DNA of 37,621 nt from JALYRV01 sp036675475 (GTDB lineage Bacteria; Acidobacteriota; Vicinamibacteria; Vicinamibacterales; SCN-69-37). Below the pieces are notes generated by a model, which had not been told where the DNA came from, made no database searches, and was given only the letters and a program-made list of their open reading frames with translations. The position numbers were made by a program, and so were the translations under genes. Below, piece after piece: positions 7,163-13,863 of this stretch (within the stretch, counting starts at the first letter, position 1; each line of letters begins with the position of its first letter). The DNA is taken from the NCBI GenBank assembly GCA_036675475.1, contig JAKFEY010000035.1, positions 1-37,621 of the forward strand. The letters are read 5' to 3'.

Positions 7163-8587
7163 TTGATCTCTGCCGAAAAAATTCCGAACAACGTCAACCT
7201 CGGCGACAACAAGCGCCTGCAGCGCGCGCTCGAGCACTGGCAGCCGGCGTACATCCAGTGGTGGCGCGACATGGGGCCGCAGGGCTTCCAGGACTATCAC
7301 CAGGTGTACGTGCGCACGGCCATCAGCGTCGATCCGTCCGGCTGGGCGCATTTCGAATACGTGAAACTGCCGGAGTACCGCTGGGGGATCTTTCTCGCGG
7401 ATCCGGTGAAGAACCGGACGATCGGGTTCGGTGATTTCTACGGCCAGCCGGTGTGGCAGGAAGTGCCGGGCGAGTTCCGCAATCAGCTGCGCCGCCTGAT
7501 CGTGACGCAGGGCGACACCGAGCCCGCGTCGGTGGAGCAGCAGCGCTGGCTGGGCCACCGCTGCCCGAGCCTGTACGACCTGCGCAATCTGTTTCAGGTC
7601 AACGTCGAGGAAGGCCGCCACCTGTGGGCGATGGTCTATCTGCTGCACTCGTACTTCGGCCGCGACGGCCGCGACGAGGCGGAAGATCTGCTGGCGCGCC
7701 AGAGCGGCAACCGCGACAAGCCGCGCATTCTCGACGCCTTCAACGAGCCGATCGACACGTGGCTCGACTTCTTCATGTTCACGATGTTCACCGACCGCGA
7801 CGGCAAGTCGCAGCTGCTGTCGCTGTCGGAAAGCTCGCTCGATCCGCTGTCGCGCACCACGCGCTTCATGCTGACCGAGGAAGCGCATCACATGTTCGTC
7901 GGCGAAACGGGCATCGGCCGCATCATCGAGCGCACGTGCCAGTTGATGAAGGACGAGCACGCCGGCGAGTCGGGCGACGTGCGCCGCGTGGGCGGCATCG
8001 ATCTCGAGATGATCCAGCGGTTCATCAACCTCTGGTACTCGCTCAGCCTCGACCTGCACGGCAACGAAATTTCGACCAACGCCGCGTCCTATTTCGCCAA
8101 CGGCCTCAAGGGCCGCGCCGAAGAGGCGAAGTGGGACGATCACCAGGTCACCGAGTCCACCTACACGGTGGAGGTCATCGAAGACGGCAAGGTCGTCGAT
8201 CGCGAGGTGCCGATGCGCAACGCCATGAACGAGGTGCTGCGCGACTGGTATCAGGAAGACTGCCAGGCCGGCGTCACCCGCTGGAACAAGATTCTCGAGC
8301 GGCACGGCATGTCGTGGCGCTTCAAGCTGCCCGACCGCAAGTTCAACCGCGGCATCGGCCAGATTGCCGGCCACCACTTCGACCCCGACGGCCATCCGCT
8401 GAAGAAGGAAGACTGGGAGCGCCTGAAATATCAGTGGCTGCCGGCGCCGGCCGACAAGCAGTACCTGATGTCGATCATGAACCGGTCGATTTACGAGCCG
8501 GGTGTGTTCGCCAACTACATTGCGGCACCGGCGCGCGGCATCAAAGGCGCCCCGATTAACTTCGAGTACGTCAGGACTGAAGCTTAG
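7163..8587 (+). CDS. boxB: BoxB, benzoyl-CoA 2,3-epoxidase di-iron subunit
   Basis: 474 residues from a TTG. BoxB is the oxygenase of the BoxAB system: it inserts one oxygen atom of O2 into benzoyl-CoA using electrons from the reductase BoxA. The N-terminus KIPNNVNLGDNKRLQRALEH is family-typical. Di-iron ligands fit Glu120, Glu150 and His153 (EEGRH), Asp211, and Glu240/His243 (TEEAHH) when counted from the TTG. This is the numbering I recall for the characterised enzyme and supports that start. The same 39-nt distance from TCATGCC to the start codon at the aldehyde dehydrogenase supports it too. An upstream ATG at 6983 would run through boxC and is rejected. boxA is absent from the window, so the reductase must be encoded elsewhere. 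Confidence 0.92.
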   Translation: MISAEKIPNNVNLGDNKRLQRALEHWQPAYIQWWRDMGPQGFQDYHQVYVRTAISVDPSGWAHFEYVKLPEYRWGIFLADPVKNRTIGFGDFYGQPVWQEVPGEFRNQLRRLIVTQGDTEPASVEQQRWLGHRCPSLYDLRNLFQVNVEEGRHLWAMVYLLHSYFGRDGRDEAEDLLARQSGNRDKPRILDAFNEPIDTWLDFFMFTMFTDRDGKSQLLSLSESSLDPLSRTTRFMLTEEAHHMFVGETGIGRIIERTCQLMKDEHAGESGDVRRVGGIDLEMIQRFINLWYSLSLDLHGNEISTNAASYFANGLKGRAEEAKWDDHQVTESTYTVEVIEDGKVVDREVPMRNAMNEVLRDWYQEDCQAGVTRWNKILERHGMSWRFKLPDRKFNRGIGQIAGHHFDPDGHPLKKEDWERLKYQWLPAPADKQYLMSIMNRSIYEPGVFANYIAAPARGIKGAPINFEYVRTEA

Positions 8588-8622
8588 GAATTGAGAGTTG
8601 GTGAGTTGAGAATTAAGAATTA
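8588..8622 (+). repeat. 35-nt dispersed heptad-type repeat, copy 1
   Basis: An AT-rich 35-nt stretch of TTGAGAG/TTGAGAA/TTAAGAA units begins directly after the boxB stop codon. It matches the reverse complement of 31040-31074 at about 27 of 35 positions. It contains both candidate TTG starts of the next gene. Confidence 0.55.
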
Positions 8623-9400
8623 TGTCCGCGACGGCGTCTGTGTGCTGACGCTCGACGATCCGCCGGCCAACACCTACAGCTACGAGATGATGCGCGAGCT
8701 CGACGCCGCCATCCTCGAGGCGCGCATGAACCGCGACGTGCACGTGATCGTGCTGATCGGCGCGGGCGAGAAGTTCTTTTGCGCCGGCGCGAACATCAAC
8801 ATGCTCAAGGACGCCGACCCCGACTTCAAGTACTACTTCTGCCTGCACGCCAACGAGACGCTGTCGCGGCTCGAGCAGACGCCGAAGCTGGTGATTGCCG
8901 CCCTCAACGGGCACACCGTCGGCGGCGGCCTGGAAGTGGCGATGGCCGCCGACCTTCGCATCGCGAAAAAGGACGCCGGCAAGATCGGCCTGCCCGAGGT
9001 CGCGCTTGGCGTGCTGCCCGGCACCGGCGGCACGCAGCGGCTCGCGCGCCTCGTCGGCAAGTCGCGCGCGATCGAGCTGATGGCCACCGGACGCCTGCTC
9101 TCCATGGACGACGCCCTCGCCCTCGGCATCGTCACCGACGTCTGGGACGAGGCGAAGCTGGCGGGAAAAAGCTTTGCGGACGCCGTGGTGGAATACGCGA
9201 AGCAGTTCGTGCCGCCCAACAAAGCCAGCCGCGCCGTCGGCCGCATGAAGCGCGCCGTGCAGTCGGGCGCCGAAGCCGGCTTCGCCGAAGGCCTCGCCAT
9301 CGAGCGCGAGCTGCAGCAGCTGCTGTTCCAGAGCGACGATGCGAAGGAAGGCATCGCGGCGAATCTCGAGAAGCGCCCCCCGAAGTTCGAGGGGCGCTGA
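8591..9400 (+). CDS. Enoyl-CoA hydratase/isomerase (crotonase family), box cluster
   Basis: About 269 residues. It has crotonase oxyanion-hole segments FFCAGANINML and GGGLEVAMAADL, and both acidic residues of true hydratases: Glu in GGGLEV and Glu in GLPEVALGVLPG. The tail is SDDAKEGIAANLEKRPPKF, typical of short-chain enoyl-CoA hydratases. In context it probably hydrates or isomerises 3,4-dehydroadipyl-CoA (or its 2,3-isomer) toward 3-hydroxyadipyl-CoA after BoxC and aldehyde oxidation. The start is uncertain: the frame offers TTG at 8591 or 8606 and no ATG or GTG before the conserved VRDGVCVLTL. GAGAG is better spaced for 8606. The N-terminal codons lie inside a repeat. Confidence 0.85.
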   Translation: MRVGELRIKNYVRDGVCVLTLDDPPANTYSYEMMRELDAAILEARMNRDVHVIVLIGAGEKFFCAGANINMLKDADPDFKYYFCLHANETLSRLEQTPKLVIAALNGHTVGGGLEVAMAADLRIAKKDAGKIGLPEVALGVLPGTGGTQRLARLVGKSRAIELMATGRLLSMDDALALGIVTDVWDEAKLAGKSFADAVVEYAKQFVPPNKASRAVGRMKRAVQSGAEAGFAEGLAIERELQQLLFQSDDAKEGIAANLEKRPPKFEGR

Positions 9401-9402
9401 TC

Positions 9403-9430
9403 GGTTGCTGGTTGTCGGTTGCTGGTTGTT
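9403..9430 (+). repeat. Four tandem 7-nt repeats (GGTTGNY)
   Basis: Units GGTTGCT (9403), GGTTGTC (9410), GGTTGCT (9417) and GGTTGTT (9424) follow the hydratase stop codon by 2 nt. They share no sequence with the second array 40 nt downstream, only the 7-nt period. Confidence 0.7.
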
Positions 9431-9441
9431 GGTGAGAAATC

Positions 9442-9507
9442 AGCCGCGAGGGCCACGGCCCGAGCGGCTCATGCCTATGGCCTCTGGCCTAGGGCCTAAG
9501 GCCTGAC
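9442..9507 (+). promoter_or_regulatory. 66-nt hairpin-plus-heptad leader element, copy 2 (before aldehyde dehydrogenase)
   Basis: A 12-bp stem (9442-9453 with 9458-9469, tandem G.A/A.G mismatch, CACG loop) is followed by TCATGCC (9469-9475), four TNNGGCC units to 9503 and TGAC, ending at the ATG at 9508. Ends and length equal copy 1 at 7097-7162. The stem position 10-19 is C-G in copy 1 and G-C here, a compensatory change. AAGG in the last unit gives a Shine-Dalgarno at 7-nt spacing. Confidence 0.6.
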
Positions 9508-10950
9508 ATGATCACAGAAAACTACATCAACGGCGAGTTCCGCCCTTCTTCCAACGGCAAGACGATGGACGTCGTCAATCCGGCGACGGAAGAGGTCATC
9601 GCCCAGGTGCCGGCGTCGACCAACGAGGATGTCGACGCGGCGGTGCAGGCCGCGCGCGCGGCGTTCGAGGGCCCGTGGTCGGCGCTGTCGGCGCGCGAGC
9701 GCGGGCGGCTGGTCTACAAGCTGGGCGAGCGCCTGATGGAACGCGCCGACGAGGTCGCGAAGCTCGAGACGCTGCACAACGGCAAGCCGATCTTCGAGTC
9801 GCGGCAGATCGAGATTCCCATGGCGGCCGAGTGCCTGCAGTATTTCGCGGGCTGGGCGGACAAGGTGCACGGCGAGACGGTGCCGGTGAAGGGCAACTAC
9901 TTCACCTACACGCTGCGCGAGCCGCTGGGCGTGTGCGCGGCGATCGTGCCGTGGAACTTCCCGCTGATGCTGGCGATCTGGAAGGTCGCGCCGGCGCTGG
10001 CCATGGGCAACACGATGATCCTGAAGCCCGCGAGCCAGACGCCGCTGACGGCGCTGGCGTTCGCGGACATCTGCCGCGAAGTCGGCCTGCCGCCCGGCGT
10101 GCTCAACGTGATTACCGGCGGCGGCAGCACCGTCGGTCAGGCCATCGTCGAGCATCCGGGCATCGACAAGATTGCGTTTACCGGTGACACGTCGACCGGC
10201 AAGGGCATCATGAAGTCGGCGGCCGACACGCTCAAGAAGATCACGCTGGAGCTTGGCGGCAAGTCGGCGAACATCGTGCTGGCCGACGCGGACATTGATG
10301 CGGCAGTGCGCGGCGCGACGGTCGGCATCTTCTATGGCAAGGGCGAAGTCTGCGCGGCCGGGTCGCGCCTGCTGGTCGACAAGTCGCTGAAGGACCAGTT
10401 CATCGACAAGCTGGCGGCGCGCGCGAAGAAAATGGTGCCGGGCGATCCGCTCGATCCGAAGACGCGCCTGGGCGCGATCGCGTCGAAGGGCCAGATGGAG
10501 CGCGTGCTGAAGTACATCGGCATCGCGCAGAAGGAAGGCGGCACGCTCGTCGCGGGCGGCGCGCGCGCCGACATCGGCACGGGCAAGGGCTACTTCATGC
10601 AGCCCACCGTGTTTGCCGACGTCACCACGTCGATGACGATTGCGCGCGAGGAGATTTTCGGGCCGGTGCTCGCCGCCATCGACTTCGCCGACATCGACGA
10701 GGCCATCGCCACGGCGAACGCCTCGGAGTACGGCCTCGCGGCCGCCGTCTGGACGAAAGACGTCAAGAAGGCGCACTATGTCGCGCGCAAGCTGCAGGCC
10801 GGCACGGTGTGGGTCAACACCTACAACATCTACGACACCGCGGCGCCCTTCGGCGGCTACAAGCAGAGCGGCTTCGGCCGCGAGATGAGCGTGCATGCGC
10901 TCGAGCACTACACGCAGGTCAAGAGCGTCTGGGTTGATCTGAATCAGTAG
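9508..10950 (+). CDS. NAD(P)-dependent aldehyde dehydrogenase, box cluster
   Basis: 480 residues, a complete ALDH-superfamily enzyme. Asn150 in VPWNFP, Glu248 in LELGGKS and catalytic Cys282 in GEVCAAGSR are all present. Sequence style is the ALDH1/betaine-aldehyde type, not the PaaZ-related BoxD type of Azoarcus. Position after boxB and the hydratase suggests it oxidises 3,4-dehydroadipyl-CoA semialdehyde and so replaces BoxD; this is inference. The start is the only good ATG and is preceded by the conserved 66-nt leader element. It is likely co-transcribed with the box genes, though the 107-nt gap filled with repeats could hold processing or promoter signals. Confidence 0.88.
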   Translation: MITENYINGEFRPSSNGKTMDVVNPATEEVIAQVPASTNEDVDAAVQAARAAFEGPWSALSARERGRLVYKLGERLMERADEVAKLETLHNGKPIFESRQIEIPMAAECLQYFAGWADKVHGETVPVKGNYFTYTLREPLGVCAAIVPWNFPLMLAIWKVAPALAMGNTMILKPASQTPLTALAFADICREVGLPPGVLNVITGGGSTVGQAIVEHPGIDKIAFTGDTSTGKGIMKSAADTLKKITLELGGKSANIVLADADIDAAVRGATVGIFYGKGEVCAAGSRLLVDKSLKDQFIDKLAARAKKMVPGDPLDPKTRLGAIASKGQMERVLKYIGIAQKEGGTLVAGGARADIGTGKGYFMQPTVFADVTTSMTIAREEIFGPVLAAIDFADIDEAIATANASEYGLAAAVWTKDVKKAHYVARKLQAGTVWVNTYNIYDTAAPFGGYKQSGFGREMSVHALEHYTQVKSVWVDLNQ

Positions 10951-10960
10951 GAAGGCCGCC

Positions 10961-11191
10961 ATGTCCGAGCGCCATCATGGGCTTCTTCGCCGACGACTGC
11001 GTCTTCTACATGCCGCGGGGCGCAGGGCCTCGCGGTGATCACTGGGCCTGCGCGACTTCGGCGTCTCCGAGTGGACGCTGACCGGGACCACGGCGTCGGG
11101 CACGCGCCTCGAAGTGCGCGGCGTTGATCTGCTCGAGTTCGCCGGCGGCAAGATGACGCGCAAAGATTCCTTCTGGAAGATCGTGACATGA
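10961..11191 (+). pseudogene. Remnant of an NTF2/SnoaL-like protein
   Basis: Three fragments of one small family can be read in two frames. They are an MSER start at 10961, then MGFFADDCVFYMPRGAGPRG from 10977 in another frame, then GVSEWTLTGTTASGTRLEVR onward to KDSFWKIVT and a TGA at 11189-11191 in the first frame. Intact SnoaL-like proteins of ~125 residues have these blocks in this order with about 15 and 25 more residues between them. At least two deletions or frameshifts have therefore destroyed the gene. Its stop overlaps the start of the next gene (ATGA), a relic of the former operon. Confidence 0.7.
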
Positions 11192-11709
11192 ACTGGCTAT
11201 CGCTCTTGGTTGCCCTTGTAACGCTCCTTGCGGCGCCGCCTCTGGCCCAAACGTGGGTCGTCGAGCGCGGCCGCGTGGGGCAGGTCGCGATCGGCGACAC
11301 CGCCGAATCCCTCCTTGAGAAATTCGATGATCGCGTGCGGCTGGTGGACTTGCGCCTCGAAGGTCAGTTCTCGCCCGCACTTGAAGTGAAACTCGTGGGT
11401 GCCCAGTTGGCCCCCAGCCTCGTTGCGGAGATCGGGCCATCGGAAGGCACGTTCGTGGTCTCCAGAATCCACGTCCTCGATCCGGCCATCCGAACAAAGG
11501 CTAACGTCGGCGTCGGCTCGACGTTCGCAGAACTCCGGGCCGCGTATCCCATCGAATGGGTTGGACCCGGAGAGACCGGTTTCTTCGCGCGCGTGGAGGC
11601 ACTCGCGATCAGCTTCGAGCTCGACGTGCCTTCCCAGGTCGGGCAGATACGCGATCCGAACCAGGTGCCCGGCAGCACTCGGGTCCTGCGGATGATGCTC
11701 ACGCGGTGA
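11188..11709 (+). CDS. Hypothetical secreted protein
   Basis: 173 residues with a Sec signal peptide (residues 1-20, cleavage near LAAPPLAQ). The mature part is a compact alpha/beta protein without cysteines. It contains the phrases IGDTAESLLEKF and GVGSTFAELRAAYP, which look like two copies of one short motif in which a Gly-rich turn leads into a helix. I do not recognise the family. The start codon overlaps the stop of the broken SnoaL-like gene, so it was probably translated by coupling to it. It may now depend on reinitiation after the remnant. A weak alternative is an envelope lipid- or ligand-binding protein; nothing here proves it. Confidence 0.6.
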   Translation: MNWLSLLVALVTLLAAPPLAQTWVVERGRVGQVAIGDTAESLLEKFDDRVRLVDLRLEGQFSPALEVKLVGAQLAPSLVAEIGPSEGTFVVSRIHVLDPAIRTKANVGVGSTFAELRAAYPIEWVGPGETGFFARVEALAISFELDVPSQVGQIRDPNQVPGSTRVLRMMLTR

Positions 11710-11741
11710 GCGCCATCGCTGCGCTGCCGGACGTCACGGGA

Positions 11742-11747
11742 TAGAAT
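11742..11747 (+). promoter_or_regulatory. Leaderless-type -10 element
   Basis: TAGAAT ends 9 nt before the ATG at 11757 and no Shine-Dalgarno follows it. A transcript starting about 7 nt downstream of the -10 would begin almost at the start codon. Confidence 0.45.
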
Positions 11748-11756
11748 GCGCGCACC

Positions 11757-12743
11757 ATGCGCCATATCGCCTGCCTGACTGCTGCCGCCGCCGTTGCCGC
11801 TGTCGCCATTCCGTTGATGGGGCAGTCGCGGCCACATCTCAACCCGATGGTCGATCTGCTCGAGGCCGGCAAGCCGGTGTTCGGGCTGGCCACGCCAAGC
11901 GCGGGAGGCGGACGCCGCGGCGGCGCCGCCGCCACGCCGGCGCCGGTGAAGACGCCGCTCGATCTCGCCAAAGAGACGCTCGCGCATCCCGAGGCCGACT
12001 ACTTCTTCAACGGCGGCATGGAGCGCGACGTCGAGCGCGCGCTGCCCGCCTTCACGCAGTACGCGGACGCCATCGTGGACGCCGGCGGCATCGCCACGTC
12101 GCCGCACCCGCGGCTGCTCGCGCCAATGAGCGTGAAGACGGCCAAGATTTCGACCGATCCCGCGAAGGCCGTCGAGAACATCAGCCGCCAGTTGAACGCG
12201 GGTGTCACGTCCATCTCGTTCGTGCACGTCGACACCGCGCGCGAGCTCGAACAGGGCATCGCGGCGATGCGGTTCGCGTCGCGCGGCGGCACGCGGCCCG
12301 ACAACGTCGGTAACGCGCCGAAGTACTGGGGCCTCTCAGAGAAGGACTATCGCGAGAAGGCCGACGTGTGGCCGCTCAATCCCACCGGCGAACTGGTCGC
12401 CTGGGCCATCGTCGAAACGAAGGAAGGGCTGGCGAACGTCCGCGAGATTGCGCAGGTGAAAGGACTCGGCGTACTGATCCCGGGCGCCGGTACGTTGCGC
12501 GGCGTGTTCTCGACGCGCGACGCCAGCGGCGCGATGGTCCGCGACGAGCAGGCCTGGGAAGCCGCCATTCAACAGGTGCTGGCGGCCTGCAAGGAGTTCA
12601 CGGTCGCGTGCGGCTATCCCGCGACGGCCGACGACATCGAGATGCGCATGAAGCAGGGCTTCAGCGTCTTCATCATCCAGCAGTTCAACGAGAGCGGCTT
12701 CAACGCCGTCAAGATCGGCCGCAAGGCCGCCGGCCGCGACTGA
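11757..12743 (+). CDS. Exported HpcH/HpaI aldolase-like protein
   Basis: 328 residues. The first ~22 residues form a signal peptide (ACLTAAAAVAAVAIPLMGQS), unusual for this family of cytosolic class II pyruvate aldolases. The body has the HpcH/HpaI pattern: an ISFVHVDTARELEQGIAAMR strand-helix, an R-x-G segment, and AWAIVETKEGLANVREIA, in which Glu220 matches the metal-binding Glu. The usual GPxDLS, whose Asp is the second metal ligand, reads GAGTLR here (Thr246). The gene has its own leaderless-type -10 and is followed 23 nt later by a GNAT gene. Either the metal site is rebuilt or the protein has lost aldolase activity. It may act on a periplasmic substrate or be a binding protein. Confidence 0.7.
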   Translation: MRHIACLTAAAAVAAVAIPLMGQSRPHLNPMVDLLEAGKPVFGLATPSAGGGRRGGAAATPAPVKTPLDLAKETLAHPEADYFFNGGMERDVERALPAFTQYADAIVDAGGIATSPHPRLLAPMSVKTAKISTDPAKAVENISRQLNAGVTSISFVHVDTARELEQGIAAMRFASRGGTRPDNVGNAPKYWGLSEKDYREKADVWPLNPTGELVAWAIVETKEGLANVREIAQVKGLGVLIPGAGTLRGVFSTRDASGAMVRDEQAWEAAIQQVLAACKEFTVACGYPATADDIEMRMKQGFSVFIIQQFNESGFNAVKIGRKAAGRD

Positions 12744-12766
12744 TCGCACACGGCCAACCGCACGCC

Positions 12767-13273
12767 ATGCTCGAAACGCCGCGGCTGCGCATCCGCGCGC
12801 TCACGATCGCCGACGCGCCGTTCGTGCTGGCGTTGCAGTCGCAGCCGTCCTGGTTGCGGTTCATCGGCGATCGCGGCGTGCATGATCTCGCGAGCGCCGA
12901 GCGCTATCTGATCGACGGGCCGATTGCCAATCGGCAGCAACATGGCTTCGCGCTGGACCTGGTGGAGTTGAAGGAATCAGGCGCCCCGATCGGCGTATGC
13001 GGCCTGATCAGACGCGAGTCTCTGCCTCATCCCGACCTGGGCTTTGCTCTTCTCGATGATTACGCCGGACGTGGGTATGCGTTCGAGGCGGCGTCCGCCG
13101 TCATGGCACATGCGCGCGCCGCGCTGGGGCTGTCAACGATCCTGGCGATCGCGACGCACGACAACGCGCGGTCGGCGGCGCTGCTCGGACGACTGGGCTT
13201 CGTGGTCGATCGCGCGATCGACCACGAGGGTACGGCTCTCGACCTCTACGCGTCGACGATCGCGCTAGGCTAG
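12767..13273 (+). CDS. GNAT-family N-acetyltransferase (RimJ/RimL type)
   Basis: 168 residues. It begins METPRLRIR-style (MLETPRLRIRALTIADAPFV), the hallmark of the RimJ/RimL-like acetyltransferase_3 group. The acetyl-CoA-binding loop is visible as DDYAGRGYAFEAASAVMAHA near residues 95-115, followed by ATHDNARSAALLGRLGF, the usual C-terminal motif. Such enzymes acetylate ribosomal protein N-termini, small amines or antibiotics; the substrate cannot be told here. The start at 12767 is favoured because the family motif begins at residue 2. The gene follows the aldolase-like gene by 23 nt and probably shares its transcript. Its stop codon overlaps the convergent 13270-13776 gene in a CTAG. Confidence 0.85.
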   Translation: MLETPRLRIRALTIADAPFVLALQSQPSWLRFIGDRGVHDLASAERYLIDGPIANRQQHGFALDLVELKESGAPIGVCGLIRRESLPHPDLGFALLDDYAGRGYAFEAASAVMAHARAALGLSTILAIATHDNARSAALLGRLGFVVDRAIDHEGTALDLYASTIALG

Positions 13274-13776
13274 CGCCACACGTCGGGCACGTACGCCACG
13301 ATCGTGTTGGTGCGCGTGTCGACCACGATGAGATCGTCGCCGGCGAAATAGCGGCGCTCGTAGCGGCCGATGGCGGGCAGCCGGGATGAGAGGTCGGCCG
13401 GCACGCCGATCAGATGCTTCTGCAGGCCGGGCGGCAGCGTGCCGCGTTCGCGCAACTGCCTGCGCAGGCCGGGCGGCAGCGCTTCGCGCTTCGCGAGCCC
13501 CGGCGGCAGCGAGCCCCGGCGGCCGTACTCGCGGATCACGCGCTGATGGCCATCGCGATCGAACACGCCGCCGTTGCGCCGCTCAGCCTGCTTCTGCGCG
13601 CCCTGCGCCTTCTGTCCCTTCGGCGCCTTCTGGGCCTTGGGCGGTTTCTGCTTCTGCTGTTTCTGCTGTTTTGCCGCCTGTCCGCGGCCTTGCAGCCCAT
13701 CCGCCGCGGCGAAGGCCGGCGCCGATGCCCCCGCAACCAGCGCAAGGCTGAGGATGATGGATGTGGTGGTTCTCAT
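13270..13776 (-). CDS. Secreted basic protein with LPPGL repeats (RcnB-like?)
   Basis: 168 residues. A signal peptide ends near AFAA (residue 24). Residues 30-66 are a low-complexity Lys/Gln/Ala/Pro segment. Three LPPGL motifs follow at 90-94, 100-104 and 114-118, each in a basic context (LPPGL then A/R/Q-K/R). The C-terminal ~35 residues (RYFAGDDLIVVDTRTNTIVAY) resemble the end of RcnB-like periplasmic proteins. The family and role are not settled; a small periplasmic binding or envelope-stress protein is plausible. The proline turns in a positively charged chain could bind nucleic acid or anionic polymer, but that is speculation. No convincing promoter was seen in the 87-nt gap upstream (13777-13863). 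Confidence 0.6.
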   Translation of the reverse strand: MRTTTSIILSLALVAGASAPAFAAADGLQGRGQAAKQQKQQKQKPPKAQKAPKGQKAQGAQKQAERRNGGVFDRDGHQRVIREYGRRGSLPPGLAKREALPPGLRRQLRERGTLPPGLQKHLIGVPADLSSRLPAIGRYERRYFAGDDLIVVDTRTNTIVAYVPDVWR

Positions 13777-13863
13777 ACAGCCCGACGCTGCAAGCGCCGG
13801 GCCGCGCGCCGCTGCCGGCAGTCGCCACGGCTCTGCTGGACAACAGCGGTGCCAGTCTGTCCC

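Noticed and set aside
7124..8914. 596-codon minus-strand frame opposite boxB
   Set aside because: Shadow of boxB and the hydratase; no recognisable motif, and it crosses two real genes.
9403..9507. CRISPR array
   Set aside because: Units are 7 nt, tandem without spacers, and no cas genes are present.
9508..10950. Calling the aldehyde dehydrogenase boxD
   Set aside because: Sequence is of the ALDH1/betaine-aldehyde type rather than the BoxD/PaaZ-related type. The role is inferred from position only, so no symbol is given.
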